Shown here in pieces: positions 1 to 8,599 of a stretch of 35,314 nucleotides of DNA. Numbering within the stretch: the first letter of the stretch is position 1; the number at the start of each line of letters is the position of its first letter. The stretch lies in the NCBI GenBank assembly GCA_002869335.1, contig PKTE01000306.1, positions 1 through 35,314 of the forward strand. Reading direction: 5' to 3'. The position numbers and the translations under genes were made by a program. Under the pieces are notes generated by a model. It worked only from the letters and a program-made list of their open reading frames with translations. It was not told the DNA's origin and ran no database searches. The DNA is from Salinivirgaceae bacterium. Lineage in GTDB: Bacteria; Bacteroidota; Bacteroidia; Bacteroidales; Salinivirgaceae.

Positions 1-657
1 GGTGCAACACCAGTTCAAAATATAGGAGCATATGGAGTCGAGATCAAAGATTTTATTGTGAACTGCACTGCATTAGATCTCAACTCTGGATTAGAAATTA
101 CATTTAAAAACGAAGACATAAAATTCGGCTACCGTGACAGCATTTTCAAAAATGAATTAAAAGACAAATATTTCATCACCTCGGTTACTTATAGGTTATA
201 TACTTCCAGGGAGTTAAACATGAACTATGGTTCCGTGAAAGAAGAGGTTAAAAAACTAGGAGAACCAAGTTTAAAAACTGTACGTCAAGCAATTATCAAT
301 ATTCGAAACAGCAAACTACCTGACCACAAGATACTTGGAAATGCCGGAAGTTTTTTCAAAAACCCTATTGTTGAAAATAAGGTTGCAAAGAATCTAATCA
401 AGCAGTACCCTGAAATTCCTACTTACGATGCAGAAAAAGGAAAGACAAAACTTGCTGCAGGCTGGCTCATTGATCAATGTGGTTTAAAAGGATATAAAAT
501 GGTATCAGGTGCAGCTGTACACGAAAAACAAGCACTGGTTATTATAAACAATGGTGTACAATCAGGAAAGCATATTGCTGATTTGGCTGAATTTGTAGCA
601 AAAACAGTGCACGATAAATTTGGCATAGCATTGGAACCTGAAGTCAAAATCTTATAG
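1..657 (+). CDS. murB: UDP-N-acetylenolpyruvoylglucosamine reductase MurB, 5'-truncated by the window edge
   Basis: Reduces UDP-GlcNAc-enolpyruvate to UDP-MurNAc with FAD and NADPH, the second committed step of cytosolic peptidoglycan precursor synthesis. The frame is open from base 1 and begins with the FAD-domain motif GATPVQNIGAYGVE, so the upstream part lies outside the window; the GTG at 58 is an internal codon. The fragment is 218 residues. It keeps the FGYRDSIFK stretch, the GSFFKNP motif whose Ser (fragment residue 117) is the proton donor in type I MurB, the AAGWLIDQCGLKG substrate-domain motif, and the C-terminal LEPEVKIL whose Glu matches the catalytic Glu near the end of the E. 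coli enzyme. These motifs mark it as type I. No terminator is evident after the stop; a T-rich stretch leads into the antiporter gene. Confidence 0.95.
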   Translation, partial: GATPVQNIGAYGVEIKDFIVNCTALDLNSGLEITFKNEDIKFGYRDSIFKNELKDKYFITSVTYRLYTSRELNMNYGSVKEEVKKLGEPSLKTVRQAIINIRNSKLPDHKILGNAGSFFKNPIVENKVAKNLIKQYPEIPTYDAEKGKTKLAAGWLIDQCGLKGYKMVSGAAVHEKQALVIINNGVQSGKHIADLAEFVAKTVHDKFGIALEPEVKIL

Positions 658-694
658 CTAAATATTTTTTACTTTTATTGCCACAAAACTGCCA

Positions 695-702
695 TATATT
701 TG
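695..702 (+). promoter_or_regulatory. Bacteroidota -7 element (TATATTTG) upstream of the antiporter
   Basis: TATATTTG is an exact match to the Bacteroidota -7 consensus TAnnTTTG and lies 25 bases before the chosen antiporter ATG, implying a leader of about 20 bases. A clean TTTG -33 box is not visible at the usual distance, so this is a half-supported promoter. Confidence 0.45.
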
Positions 703-727
703 TTTAGAGTTATAGAAAAATAAATTG

Positions 728-2527
728 ATGACAGAAACTATTGTAATAGGCCTTTCGGAAATAATTATTTTAGGTATTAGTGCTCAATGGCTTGCCTGGA
801 AGCTTAAGCTTCCCTCTATCCTTTTCTTGCTTCTGTTTGGTTTTATTGCGGGACCAGTTTTGGGCATCCTTAATCCTGATGCTGTAATGGGAGATACACT
901 CCTCCCAGTAGTAACAATGTCTGTAGCGATAGTACTATTTGAAGGTGGATTAACGCTAAGCCTCAAGGATCTTAAATCTGTTGGGGGAACAGTAATTAGC
1001 TTAATCTCTATTGGGGTTTTAATTACTTGGTTAATAGCAACTTTAGGAGCCTATTTTATTCTAGGTATAAACATAAGAATTTCTATTTTATTGGGAGCTG
1101 TTTTAGTAGTAACAGGTCCTACCGTTATTGGCCCCTTATTAAACCATATAAAACCCAAAGGAAAAGTTGGGAAAGTATTGAAATGGGAAGGTATTGTAAT
1201 CGATCCAGTTGGTGCTTTACTTGCAGTGTTGGTATTCGAGGCAATATTAGTTCAGGAGTTACAACACGCTTCATCATTAATTGCACTGGGAATATTTAAA
1301 ACCATTGTAATAGGAGGAGGAATTGGAGTTGGACTAGCCTATTTATTAATCTTTTTACTTAAGCGATATTTAATTCCTGATTTCTTGCAGGAATCTATGA
1401 CATTTATGCTGGTAATACTGGGATTTGTAATTTCAAATTATTTTCAGGAAGAATCAGGTCTTTTCGCTGCCACAGTAATGGGTATAGTCCTCGATAATCA
1501 AAATATGGTCACTATAAAAAACATAGCTAAGTTTAAAGAAAACCTTAAAGTGTTAATTATAAGTAGCTTATTCATTCTTCTAGCGGCCAGATTAGAATTA
1601 GCTTCTTTTCTTAATTTTGGTTGGAACACTTTATTTTTTCTATTACTACTTATATTTGTTGGAAGACCTCTATCAGTATTCGTTTCAACTTTAAAATCTG
1701 GATTATCAACAAAAGAAAAACTTTTCCTCTCATGGATGGCTCCCAGAGGTATAGTTGCCGCTGCAGTTGCTTCTGTTTTTGCATTTAAATTAGGAGAAAC
1801 AGATTTAGAACAAACAGAACAAATAGTGCCACTGACTTTCATGGTTATAATTGGTACAGTAGCTATATATGGTATAACATCACCATGGGTAGCTAAAAAA
1901 CTAAAAATAGCCCAAACTGATCCTCAGGGTGTATTATTTATAGGAGCATTCAAATGGGTTCGAACACTGGCTAAAATAATTCAAAACAATGGTTTTAATG
2001 TTGCCTTAATCGATACATCATTACCTAATATAAATGCCGCTAAGCGTGAAGGACTTAAGGCATATCACGGAAACGTACTTTCAGAAGCTATTGCTGACGA
2101 AATTGATTTAGATGGAATAGGTAAACTTGCAGCCTTTACCCCTAACGATGAAGTAAACGCAATGGCTGCCTTAAATTTTAGTGAGCATTTTGATTCTGAG
2201 CACATTTTCCAACTTATGCCGCACCTTAATGAATCAAAAGGATTTAACGCCCATGCTCCAAAGCATCTAAGAGGACGTTTTCTTTTTAGTGATGAATTCT
2301 TTTATGAAACGATAAAGGAGTTGACAAAAGAAGGGTTTGAATTTGGAGAAATACAATTATCAAAAAATAATACATTTGAAAATATTGTTAACAATAACAT
2401 TGTAGAAGTTGTTCCTCTATTTTTGATAACACCTTCCAAAAAATTAAAGGTTTTTATTGAAAATACTGAATGGGAGCCTGGTGAAAACGATAATATTGTG
2501 ATTTTAAAAAAAGCCAACTCCAAATAA
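728..2527 (+). CDS. CPA1-family Na+(K+)/H+ antiporter with C-terminal TrkA-N-like domain
   Basis: Inner-membrane monovalent cation/proton antiporter for pH and sodium homeostasis. Residues ~5-390 hold about a dozen hydrophobic segments; VTGPTVIGPLL followed by WEGIVIDPVGALLAVLVFE is the CPA1/NhaP signature with the ion-binding Asp, and SWMAPRGIVAAAVASVFA is the late conserved helix. Residues ~400-510 resemble a TrkA-N/RCK nucleotide-binding fold (VLFIGAFKW ... VALIDT), but the usual GxGxxG is degenerate (GAFKWV), so ligand binding cannot be assumed. I chose ATG 728 over the TTG one codon upstream. It stands alone on + between murB and a TetR gene that lies 95 bases downstream; whether that regulator controls it is unknown. 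Exact ion specificity cannot be read from sequence. Confidence 0.88.
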   Translation: MTETIVIGLSEIIILGISAQWLAWKLKLPSILFLLLFGFIAGPVLGILNPDAVMGDTLLPVVTMSVAIVLFEGGLTLSLKDLKSVGGTVISLISIGVLITWLIATLGAYFILGINIRISILLGAVLVVTGPTVIGPLLNHIKPKGKVGKVLKWEGIVIDPVGALLAVLVFEAILVQELQHASSLIALGIFKTIVIGGGIGVGLAYLLIFLLKRYLIPDFLQESMTFMLVILGFVISNYFQEESGLFAATVMGIVLDNQNMVTIKNIAKFKENLKVLIISSLFILLAARLELASFLNFGWNTLFFLLLLIFVGRPLSVFVSTLKSGLSTKEKLFLSWMAPRGIVAAAVASVFAFKLGETDLEQTEQIVPLTFMVIIGTVAIYGITSPWVAKKLKIAQTDPQGVLFIGAFKWVRTLAKIIQNNGFNVALIDTSLPNINAAKREGLKAYHGNVLSEAIADEIDLDGIGKLAAFTPNDEVNAMAALNFSEHFDSEHIFQLMPHLNESKGFNAHAPKHLRGRFLFSDEFFYETIKELTKEGFEFGEIQLSKNNTFENIVNNNIVEVVPLFLITPSKKLKVFIENTEWEPGENDNIVILKKANSK

Positions 2528-2622
2528 AATAAGGCTAATATTATTTTTTTTGCTAATTTTACTTAATGTGAAATTTTCTTTCAATTGAAATAGATTTTAC
2601 AATGTTATAAAAATTGAACACT

Positions 2623-3279
2623 ATGTCTGAAATGAAATTTAGTAAAAAGCCTGGCGCAAAAGAAAAAAGGTACGAACACATAATTGATGCTGCAGAAGAA
2701 GTATTAATCGAGCAAGGATATGAAAATAGTACTTTCAATGATTTTGCTGAAAAAGCTAATTACAATAAAAGAACACTTTATTTATATTTCCCCGACAAAG
2801 ACGATTTATTTGCTGCTGTAATAATGCGCATTTTATCTCGATTAAGTGAGCATGTCGAATCAAATATTGACACTTCCAAAAGCGGTCTCGATACAATAAT
2901 TGACATGGTTAGAGCCTATTTTTCATTCTTTTATATCAACAAGGCATATTATAAATTGCTATGGTCATATGAAGACAAGTATTTTCTATTTGCCGAAAAC
3001 AGACACGAATCAGCTAATATTAATAAAACCTATCACATACGGAGAAAAAATATTGAACTGATTTCAGATACATATCAGCGAGGGCTAAAAGACAAATCCA
3101 TAACAGTAAAACAAGACCCTAACCTTGTTATTACGCTATCCTGGAGTCAAACACTTGGTGTACTCCAATTAATAACCAGAGCAGAAAATATGTTGATGAA
3201 AAATTATAACGTGAATACTGATAAACTCATTGAAGAACAAATCAAACAAGTAAAAATGAAACTAACAGAAGATGCTTAA
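2623..3279 (+). CDS. TetR/AcrR-family transcriptional regulator
   Basis: Dimeric DNA-binding repressor family. The N-terminal ~60 residues form the TetR helix-turn-helix (IIDAAEEVLIEQGYENSTFNDFAEKA, then NKRTLYLYFPDKDDLF, the family's recognition-helix signature); the C-terminal ~150 residues are the variable ligand-binding/dimerisation part, with aromatic-rich helices (YFSFFYINKAYYKLLW). 218 residues is ordinary. An in-frame TTG lies three codons upstream, but ATG 2623 is preferred. Its 3' end overlaps the convergent cysteine-rich gene by four bases (3276-3279), so the two transcripts must be antisense at their ends. The bases just before the start (2610-2626) are identical to those before an unrelated gene at 22088. 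The ligand and targets cannot be inferred. Confidence 0.88.
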   Translation: MSEMKFSKKPGAKEKRYEHIIDAAEEVLIEQGYENSTFNDFAEKANYNKRTLYLYFPDKDDLFAAVIMRILSRLSEHVESNIDTSKSGLDTIIDMVRAYFSFFYINKAYYKLLWSYEDKYFLFAENRHESANINKTYHIRRKNIELISDTYQRGLKDKSITVKQDPNLVITLSWSQTLGVLQLITRAENMLMKNYNVNTDKLIEEQIKQVKMKLTEDA

Positions 3280-4007
3280 CTAGCAGCCTGAGAGCTATGA
3301 AATAGACAACCCTTATGCAAGCACTCTTTATTTTTACCAGAAAACTCACAATAAATTGTTTCTGATTTTTTCAATTCAATCTCTTTATATTCGCGTAACC
3401 AGGTAATTCCTTCGAGCAAAGAAATATAAGTATCGCGCTTACAACAACGAGGCCCTCCATATTTTGAAACATGCAATAAACCAGCTCCGGTTACAGCATG
3501 CACATGAGCCCAACTTTTTGTAGAAAGCGTTGTAGTAGAAGTTACATGACTTACAAAGGCTCCTAAACCAAGTACAGCCCCACAACCACCATGAGTTCCG
3601 CAAATATTTCCTGGTATTTTAACCATTTTTTGCCTTAGAGTTGTCAAATCTGCTCTCACTAAATGGGATTCGCCTATATGATTTCTATAACAAGTAATTA
3701 GAACCGCTGGCACCAAATAATGATGTTCTGGCCCATGAATACTTATAATGGGCTCTGCCATAATTTGATTGGCAAGTTCTATAGGATTTGTATCTGTATA
3801 TTTTAAACAGGAAGATGTAATAAAATCATTCGCATCAATACGATGACAGTCATCACATACATAATGACCCTCGTGACAGCTCACTTCGGATTGAAATTCC
3901 TTATCGCAATAATAACATTGAAATGTATTGAAAGTAGTCCGATATTCCAATGGTTCTCCACAAACCGCACATCCACTACGGTGTATTAAAAACCTTTTTC
4001 TAACCAT
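3276..4007 (-). CDS. Cysteine-rich metal-binding protein, probable DUF5714 family
   Basis: Function unknown. The 243-residue cytosolic protein (no signal peptide) starts with a rubredoxin/zinc-ribbon-like series of CxxC pairs: C13/C16, C31/C34, C44, C51/C54-H55. A conserved core follows with NICGTHGGCGAVLGLG (C136, C142), TTLSTKSWAHVHAVTG and GGPRCCKRD (C188, C189), and the tail is again Cys-rich (YCEFSGKNKECLHKGCLFH). This layout resembles my recollection of the DUF5714 family; that name is tentative. So many paired cysteines imply Zn or Fe-S binding, which is inference. It begins two bases after the stop of the SiaC-like gene, so the two are one operon and probably translationally linked. 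Its end overlaps the convergent TetR gene by four bases. Confidence 0.75.
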   Translation of the reverse strand: MVRKRFLIHRSGCAVCGEPLEYRTTFNTFQCYYCDKEFQSEVSCHEGHYVCDDCHRIDANDFITSSCLKYTDTNPIELANQIMAEPIISIHGPEHHYLVPAVLITCYRNHIGESHLVRADLTTLRQKMVKIPGNICGTHGGCGAVLGLGAFVSHVTSTTTLSTKSWAHVHAVTGAGLLHVSKYGGPRCCKRDTYISLLEGITWLREYKEIELKKSETIYCEFSGKNKECLHKGCLFHSSQAAS

Positions 4008-4009
4008 AT

Positions 4010-4384
4010 TTATTCATCCACTTCTACTAATTCAAAAGGCACGTTAACCAATGTAGAATACATTTGGCCATCGCCTAAAACCTCTTCATCATCATAGCAC
4101 CATTGAACTGCTATATCTTTTCCTGCAGCCAAATGTTCTTCCAACTTTTTCAGGATCAATAAAATCATCCGGTTCGATGAAGAATTGAAATACTCAATAT
4201 GCATTTTCATTTTCACCTTATGATCGGCCTCAGGCAAGTTTGCGTCAATCCAATCAAAAATTGGTTGGAAAAACTCAACAGGATCCTCAGGAAATGAGCG
4301 ACCTGTTATCTCATATTTCTGATTTTCTGGATCAAATAAAACTTCAGGGGTTGTCTCTGTCCCTTCCCAATAGAGTTTATCCAT
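4010..4384 (-). CDS. SiaC-family (DUF1987) regulatory phosphoprotein
   Basis: In Pseudomonas, SiaC is a small cytosolic protein phosphorylated by the kinase SiaB and dephosphorylated by the PP2C phosphatase SiaA; it controls diguanylate cyclase activity. This 124-residue protein has the family pattern: an N-terminal W-x-G-T-x-x-T-P-E-V, FDPENQKYEITGRSFPED, and the central IEYFNSSSNRMILLIL, where S68 sits at the place of the phosphorylated Thr68 of SiaC. ATG 4384 is chosen because the family starts at MDKLYWEGT; an upstream in-frame ATG at 4444 would add an unrelated leader. No SiaA or SiaB homologue lies in the window; instead the gene is two bases upstream of the cysteine-rich probable DUF5714 gene, an unusual partner. 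Role in this organism is inferred from family only. Confidence 0.82.
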   Translation of the reverse strand: MDKLYWEGTETTPEVLFDPENQKYEITGRSFPEDPVEFFQPIFDWIDANLPEADHKVKMKMHIEYFNSSSNRMILLILKKLEEHLAAGKDIAVQWCYDDEEVLGDGQMYSTLVNVPFELVEVDE

Positions 4385-4678
4385 AGATAAATTATTTTTC
4401 GTAAATATATAAAATCTTATATAAAACTGCCAGTAATAACGCAATTAATAGCACTTTAAAACGTAATTTACTTAACTTTTACTAGGTAAAATCAAATAAA
4501 AATATTCTGAGTAAAGTCAAATTTTAAAGATAGCTCAACATTCAGACTCAACATTTTTTTCAAAATCTTGTTTCTCACAATAGTTGTTTGAAATTCCCAA
4601 ACAGAAATGCTTGAACAAAGATTCGATTTCTTTGTCTAAATAAAACAATATTTAATGTGTAATTAACAAACAATCAAT
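4385..4678. other. Divergent intergenic region between siaC-like and E2 genes, with two inverted repeats
   Basis: This AT-rich 294-base gap must hold the promoters of both the leftward SiaC-like operon and the rightward dehydrogenase operon. Two perfect inverted repeats lie near the E2 side: TGTTTG-N7-CAAACA at 4585-4603 and ACAAAGA-N7-TCTTTGT at 4615-4635, their centres about 31 bases (three helical turns) apart. They could be operators; a clear TTTG/TAnnTTTG pair is not visible. No small ORF or RNA gene is recognisable. Confidence 0.4.
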
Positions 4679-5995
4679 ATGTCAACATTTGAAATAAAGA
4701 TGCCCAAAATGGGTGAAAGTGTTCAGGAAGCTACTATCACAAAGTGGTTTGTAGAGAAAGGACAAATGATAGAAGAAGATGAACCAATTTTGGAGATAGC
4801 AACAGACAAGGTGGATTCTGAGGTTCCAAGCCCTGTTGAAGGCAAAATAATTGATATTAGATTTGCCGTTGATGATGTTGTACCAGTAGGTGAAGTTGTT
4901 GCAGTAATTGATCTTACAGGAGAAGGAGAAGTTGTAGAAGATGGAGATCAGAGCAAAGCCGAAAGTAAAACTGAAGACGCAAAAGCGGAAGTTGAAGATA
5001 AATCAACGGAACAGTCCAAAGAAGAAAACTCCCAAACAGGAGAAAATGACCTAAATCAAAAATCTGAAAGATTCTATTCACCCCTAGTTAAAAGCATTGC
5101 GGCGAAAGAAAATGTTTCATTCGAAGAACTGGAATCAATTGAAGGGTCTGGTAAAAATGGAAGAGTCCAAAAGAAAGATATATTAACTTATATTGAAAAT
5201 AGAGGTTCTCAACCAAAATCAGCTGGGCAATCTAAACCACAATCAAGTGGATCTGCACCATCACCAATTAAACCATCAGTAAGTTCTTCTGATGAAATTA
5301 TTCAGATGGATCGCATGAGAAAAGTCATAGCAGAAAGAATGGTAAGTAGTAAGCACACTGCAGCTCATGTGACAAGCATGGTAGAAGCTGATGTTGAAAA
5401 TGTGGTACAATGGAGGAATATGAATAAAAATTCGTTCCAACAGCGCGAAGGAATAAAACTTACTTTTATGCCAATTTTCATTGAAGCTGTAAGTAAAGCC
5501 TTAAAGGATTTCCCACTTATCAATGTAGCTGTTGATGGCGATTCAATTATTGTGAAAAAAGATCATAACATAGGAATTGCTGTTGCATTGCCGGGAAACA
5601 ATCTGATTGTGCCCGTAATTAAAAAAGCAGATCACAAGAGCATGACAGGGCTTGCTCATGAATTAAGCGACCTTGCTACAAGAGCACGTGAGAACAAATT
5701 AAATTTAGACGAAATACAAGGCGGAACATTCTCAATTTCTAACTTTGGAAGTTTTGGTAATGTAATGGGAACACCTATCATTAATCAACCAGAATCAGCC
5801 ATATTAGCGGTTGGAACCATTGAGAAAAAACCTGCTGTTGTTGAAACCGAATATGGTGATATAATTGTTCCTCGCCATAAGATGTTCCTTTCATTAACTT
5901 ATGATCACAGAGTAATTGATGGAGCACTGGGTGGAGCATTTGTGCGCCGTATAGCTGATTACCTTGAGCAATTTGACAAAAACAGAACCCTTTAA
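4679..5995 (+). CDS. 2-oxoacid dehydrogenase E2 component (dihydrolipoamide acyltransferase)
   Basis: Core acyltransferase of a 2-oxoacid dehydrogenase complex; moves the acyl group from E1 through lipoate to CoA. Domains in order: one lipoyl domain (residues 1-80) with the lipoylated Lys44 in ATDKVDSE; an acidic Glu/Lys/Ser linker; the peripheral-subunit-binding domain (~133-178, YSPLVKSIAAKENVSFEEL then GSGKNGRVQKKDIL); a second Ser/Pro linker; and the catalytic domain (~205-438) with H410 and D414 in the HxxxDG motif (DHRVIDGA) and SISNFGSFG. 438 residues with one lipoyl domain is typical of branched-chain/acetoin-type E2. Eleven bases separate it from the fused E1 gene. Substrate class is suggested by the E1 (branched-chain type). 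No E3 gene is in the window. Confidence 0.93.
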   Translation: MSTFEIKMPKMGESVQEATITKWFVEKGQMIEEDEPILEIATDKVDSEVPSPVEGKIIDIRFAVDDVVPVGEVVAVIDLTGEGEVVEDGDQSKAESKTEDAKAEVEDKSTEQSKEENSQTGENDLNQKSERFYSPLVKSIAAKENVSFEELESIEGSGKNGRVQKKDILTYIENRGSQPKSAGQSKPQSSGSAPSPIKPSVSSSDEIIQMDRMRKVIAERMVSSKHTAAHVTSMVEADVENVVQWRNMNKNSFQQREGIKLTFMPIFIEAVSKALKDFPLINVAVDGDSIIVKKDHNIGIAVALPGNNLIVPVIKKADHKSMTGLAHELSDLATRARENKLNLDEIQGGTFSISNFGSFGNVMGTPIINQPESAILAVGTIEKKPAVVETEYGDIIVPRHKMFLSLTYDHRVIDGALGGAFVRRIADYLEQFDKNRTL

Positions 5996-6006
5996 AAATT
6001 AGAACG

Positions 6007-8049
6007 ATGACAAAGACAAAAAAATATAGCATAAAAACTACTGATAAAAAAACACTTGAAAAGTGGTATAAATTAATGGCTGTATGTCGTGCAATTGATG
6101 AAAAAGCGCCAAACTATCTGAAACAAGCTATTGGATGGTCATATCATGCACCATATGCCGGTCACGATGGCATTCAATTAGCTATTGGTCAGGTATTTGA
6201 AAAAGGGAAAGATCACCTATTCCCATACTACAGAGATATGCTTACAGCGCATTCCGCAGGAATGACTGCTGAAGAGCTAATATTAAATGGTATCTCAAAA
6301 GACACAGATCCATCATCCGGTGGTCGTCATATGTCAAATCACTTTGCTAAGCCTGAATGGAATATCCATAATGTTTCTTCATGTACTGGAAACCATACGC
6401 AACATGCTTCGGGTACAGGACGTGCAATGAAATATTATAAAGGCGAAGGTGTTGTAATTAGTTCACAGGGAGAATCATCTGTATCAGAAGGATATGTTTA
6501 CGAAGCTATTAATGGAGCTTCGAACGAAAAGCTACCTGTGATTTTTGTTTTCCAGGATAACGGATATGGTATTTCTGTTCCAAAAGAGGACCAAACAGCA
6601 AACCGAAAAGTTGCCAATAATTTCACTGGATTTAAAAATTTAAAAATAATCCATTGTAACGGTAAAGATGTTTTCGATTCAATGAACGCAATGACCGAAG
6701 CAAAAGAATGGGCAAAGGAAAATTCTATGCCTGTTATTGTACACGCAAATTGTGTTAGAATTCACTCCCACTCTAACAGCGACCGTCATGAGCTATACAG
6801 AGACGAAAACGAGCGTAACTATGTAAAAGATTATGATCCAATCGCAAAATACAAACGCATGCTTTTACGCTATAAGCGTTTCACAGAAAAAGAGCTTGCC
6901 AAGTTTGATGAAGAAGCTAAGAAAATTGTAAAAGATGCACATAAAAAAGCCTTAGCTGCGCCAGACCCAAAACCAGAATCAATTTTTGACTATGTAATAC
7001 CGGAGCCTTATAAAGCATCAAAATATCCAGAAGGAACACACAACTTTGATGGTCCAAGCAAAAAACTAATTGAAGGTTTGAATGAAACCCTCAAAGCTGA
7101 ATTCCGAGCCAACCCTGATACATTTATATACGGACAGGATATGGCCAACAAAGACAAAGGTGGTATTTTCAATGTATCAAAAGGAATGCAGCAGGAGTTT
7201 GGAAAAGAACGCGTATTTAACGGCCCTATTGCTGAAGACTATATCACAGGTACAGCTAACGGAATGAGTCGTTTTAATGATAAAATTAGAGTAGTAGTTG
7301 AAGGCGCTGAATTTGCAGATTACTTTTGGCCTGCCATGGAGCAATTAGTTGATTCATCGCATGATTACTGGCGTTCAAATGGTAAGTTTGTACCAAACAT
7401 GACTATCAGGCTAGCCTCAGGTGGATATATCGGAGGTGGATTATATCACAGTCAAAATATTGAGGGAGCTTTGGCCACCCTGCCGGGAATTAGAATTGTT
7501 TACCCATCATATGCCGATGATGCAGCAGGACTGCTACGTACTTCAATGAGAAGTAGAGGAATTACAGTATTTATGGAGCCAAAAGCTTTATACAATGATC
7601 CAATTGCAGCCACTCCAATTCCAGACGATTACGAAGTTCCATTTGGAAAAGGAAAAGTTCGTCGAGAGGGTTCTGATTTAACTCTTGTGACCTATGGAAA
7701 TACTACTCATATGTCAATTAAAGCTGCGAACAAATTGCAAGAAGAGATGGGATTATCTACTGAAGTAATTGATCTTCGTTCATTACTTCCACTTGATTCA
7801 GATTTAATCATCGAATCTGTTAAAAAAACCGGTAAAATTCTGGTAGTTCATGAAGACAAAGTTTTCAATGGATTTGGAGCAGAAATAGCTGCTCAAGTAT
7901 CCGACATTGCATTCGAATACCTTGACGGACCTGTAATGAGAGTTGGATCAACCTTTACGCCTGTTGGTTTCAACAGAATACTTGAAAAAGCTGTCTTACC
8001 TAACGAAGATAGAATCTTCGAAGGATTGAAAAAACTGGCTGAATATTAA
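6007..8049 (+). CDS. 2-oxoacid dehydrogenase E1, alpha and beta subunits fused (branched-chain type)
   Basis: Thiamin-diphosphate-dependent decarboxylase of the same complex as the upstream E2. Residues ~1-330 are the alpha part: YYRDMLTAHSAGM, DPSSGGRHMSNHF, and the TPP/Mg motif G-E-S-S-V-S-E-G ending in FVFQDNGYGIS. Residues ~345-680 are the beta part: FIYGQDMANKDKGGIFNVSKG, GPIAEDYITGTANGMS, VVEGAEFADYFWPAMEQL, and a transketolase C-terminal domain (TYGNTTHMSIKAA, VIDLRSLLPLD, VHEDKVFNGFG). Alpha and beta are normally separate genes; the single 680-residue chain is a fusion seen in Bacteroidota and some other phyla. The HSHSNSDRHELYRDE stretch fits the phosphorylation-loop region. Branched-chain 2-oxoacids are the likely substrate, but acetoin or pyruvate cannot be excluded. 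Spacing to the flavodoxin gene is 20 bases. Confidence 0.93.
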   Translation: MTKTKKYSIKTTDKKTLEKWYKLMAVCRAIDEKAPNYLKQAIGWSYHAPYAGHDGIQLAIGQVFEKGKDHLFPYYRDMLTAHSAGMTAEELILNGISKDTDPSSGGRHMSNHFAKPEWNIHNVSSCTGNHTQHASGTGRAMKYYKGEGVVISSQGESSVSEGYVYEAINGASNEKLPVIFVFQDNGYGISVPKEDQTANRKVANNFTGFKNLKIIHCNGKDVFDSMNAMTEAKEWAKENSMPVIVHANCVRIHSHSNSDRHELYRDENERNYVKDYDPIAKYKRMLLRYKRFTEKELAKFDEEAKKIVKDAHKKALAAPDPKPESIFDYVIPEPYKASKYPEGTHNFDGPSKKLIEGLNETLKAEFRANPDTFIYGQDMANKDKGGIFNVSKGMQQEFGKERVFNGPIAEDYITGTANGMSRFNDKIRVVVEGAEFADYFWPAMEQLVDSSHDYWRSNGKFVPNMTIRLASGGYIGGGLYHSQNIEGALATLPGIRIVYPSYADDAAGLLRTSMRSRGITVFMEPKALYNDPIAATPIPDDYEVPFGKGKVRREGSDLTLVTYGNTTHMSIKAANKLQEEMGLSTEVIDLRSLLPLDSDLIIESVKKTGKILVVHEDKVFNGFGAEIAAQVSDIAFEYLDGPVMRVGSTFTPVGFNRILEKAVLPNEDRIFEGLKKLAEY

Positions 8050-8069
8050 TAACACATAACCTTAGAAAA

Positions 8070-8576
8070 ATGAAAAAGACTGCAATATTTTATAGTTTCA
8101 ATACACATAAAACAGCACAGGTAGCCAATAAAATAAAAGAACTTTGGGATGGTCCCATAGATGAAATCAATGTAGAAAAAGCTACTGACGATCAATTAAA
8201 AGCATACGATAATTATATTTTAGGAGTACCGACCTGGTTCGATGGTGAATTACCAAATTATTGGGATGAATTAGTACCTGCGATTGAAGATATGTCGTTT
8301 AAAGGAAAAACTTTTGCTATATTTGGTAATGGAGATCAAAAAGGATATCCTGAAAATTTTGGAGACGGAGTTGGAATCATGGCTGAACTTATTGAGCAAC
8401 AAGGAGGCAAAGTAATAGGCCATACAGATATTGCTGATTACGAGTTTGAGTCATCAAAAGCGGTGAAAGGAGATAAATTTGTTGGATTACTTCTAGATTT
8501 TGAAAATCAAGCCAGAAAAACCAATTCAAGAATAAAAGAATGGGTTAAACAAATTGCGAACCAGATGGTTTCATAA
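8070..8576 (+). CDS. fldA: Long-chain flavodoxin
   Basis: Small FMN electron-transfer protein of the cytosol, able to replace ferredoxin. 168 residues, right for the long-chain class: GVPTWFDGELPNYWDEL is the first flavin-contact loop with its Trp, and IFGNGDQKGYPENFGDGVG is the second, followed by the extra long-chain loop and EWVKQI at the end. The phosphate loop is altered: instead of the usual (S/T)xTGNT it reads SFNTHKTAQV. It is third in the operon with the 2-oxoacid dehydrogenase subunits and is followed 23 bases later by a flavoprotein, so it may carry electrons to or from that enzyme; this pairing is inference. The gene symbol is by family. Confidence 0.88.
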   Translation: MKKTAIFYSFNTHKTAQVANKIKELWDGPIDEINVEKATDDQLKAYDNYILGVPTWFDGELPNYWDELVPAIEDMSFKGKTFAIFGNGDQKGYPENFGDGVGIMAELIEQQGGKVIGHTDIADYEFESSKAVKGDKFVGLLLDFENQARKTNSRIKEWVKQIANQMVS

Positions 8577-8599
8577 ATATAACAACTAAATTATTCATT

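Noticed and set aside
58-60. GTG as start of murB
   Set aside because: The frame is open to base 1 with conserved MurB residues before it, so the gene continues upstream of the window.
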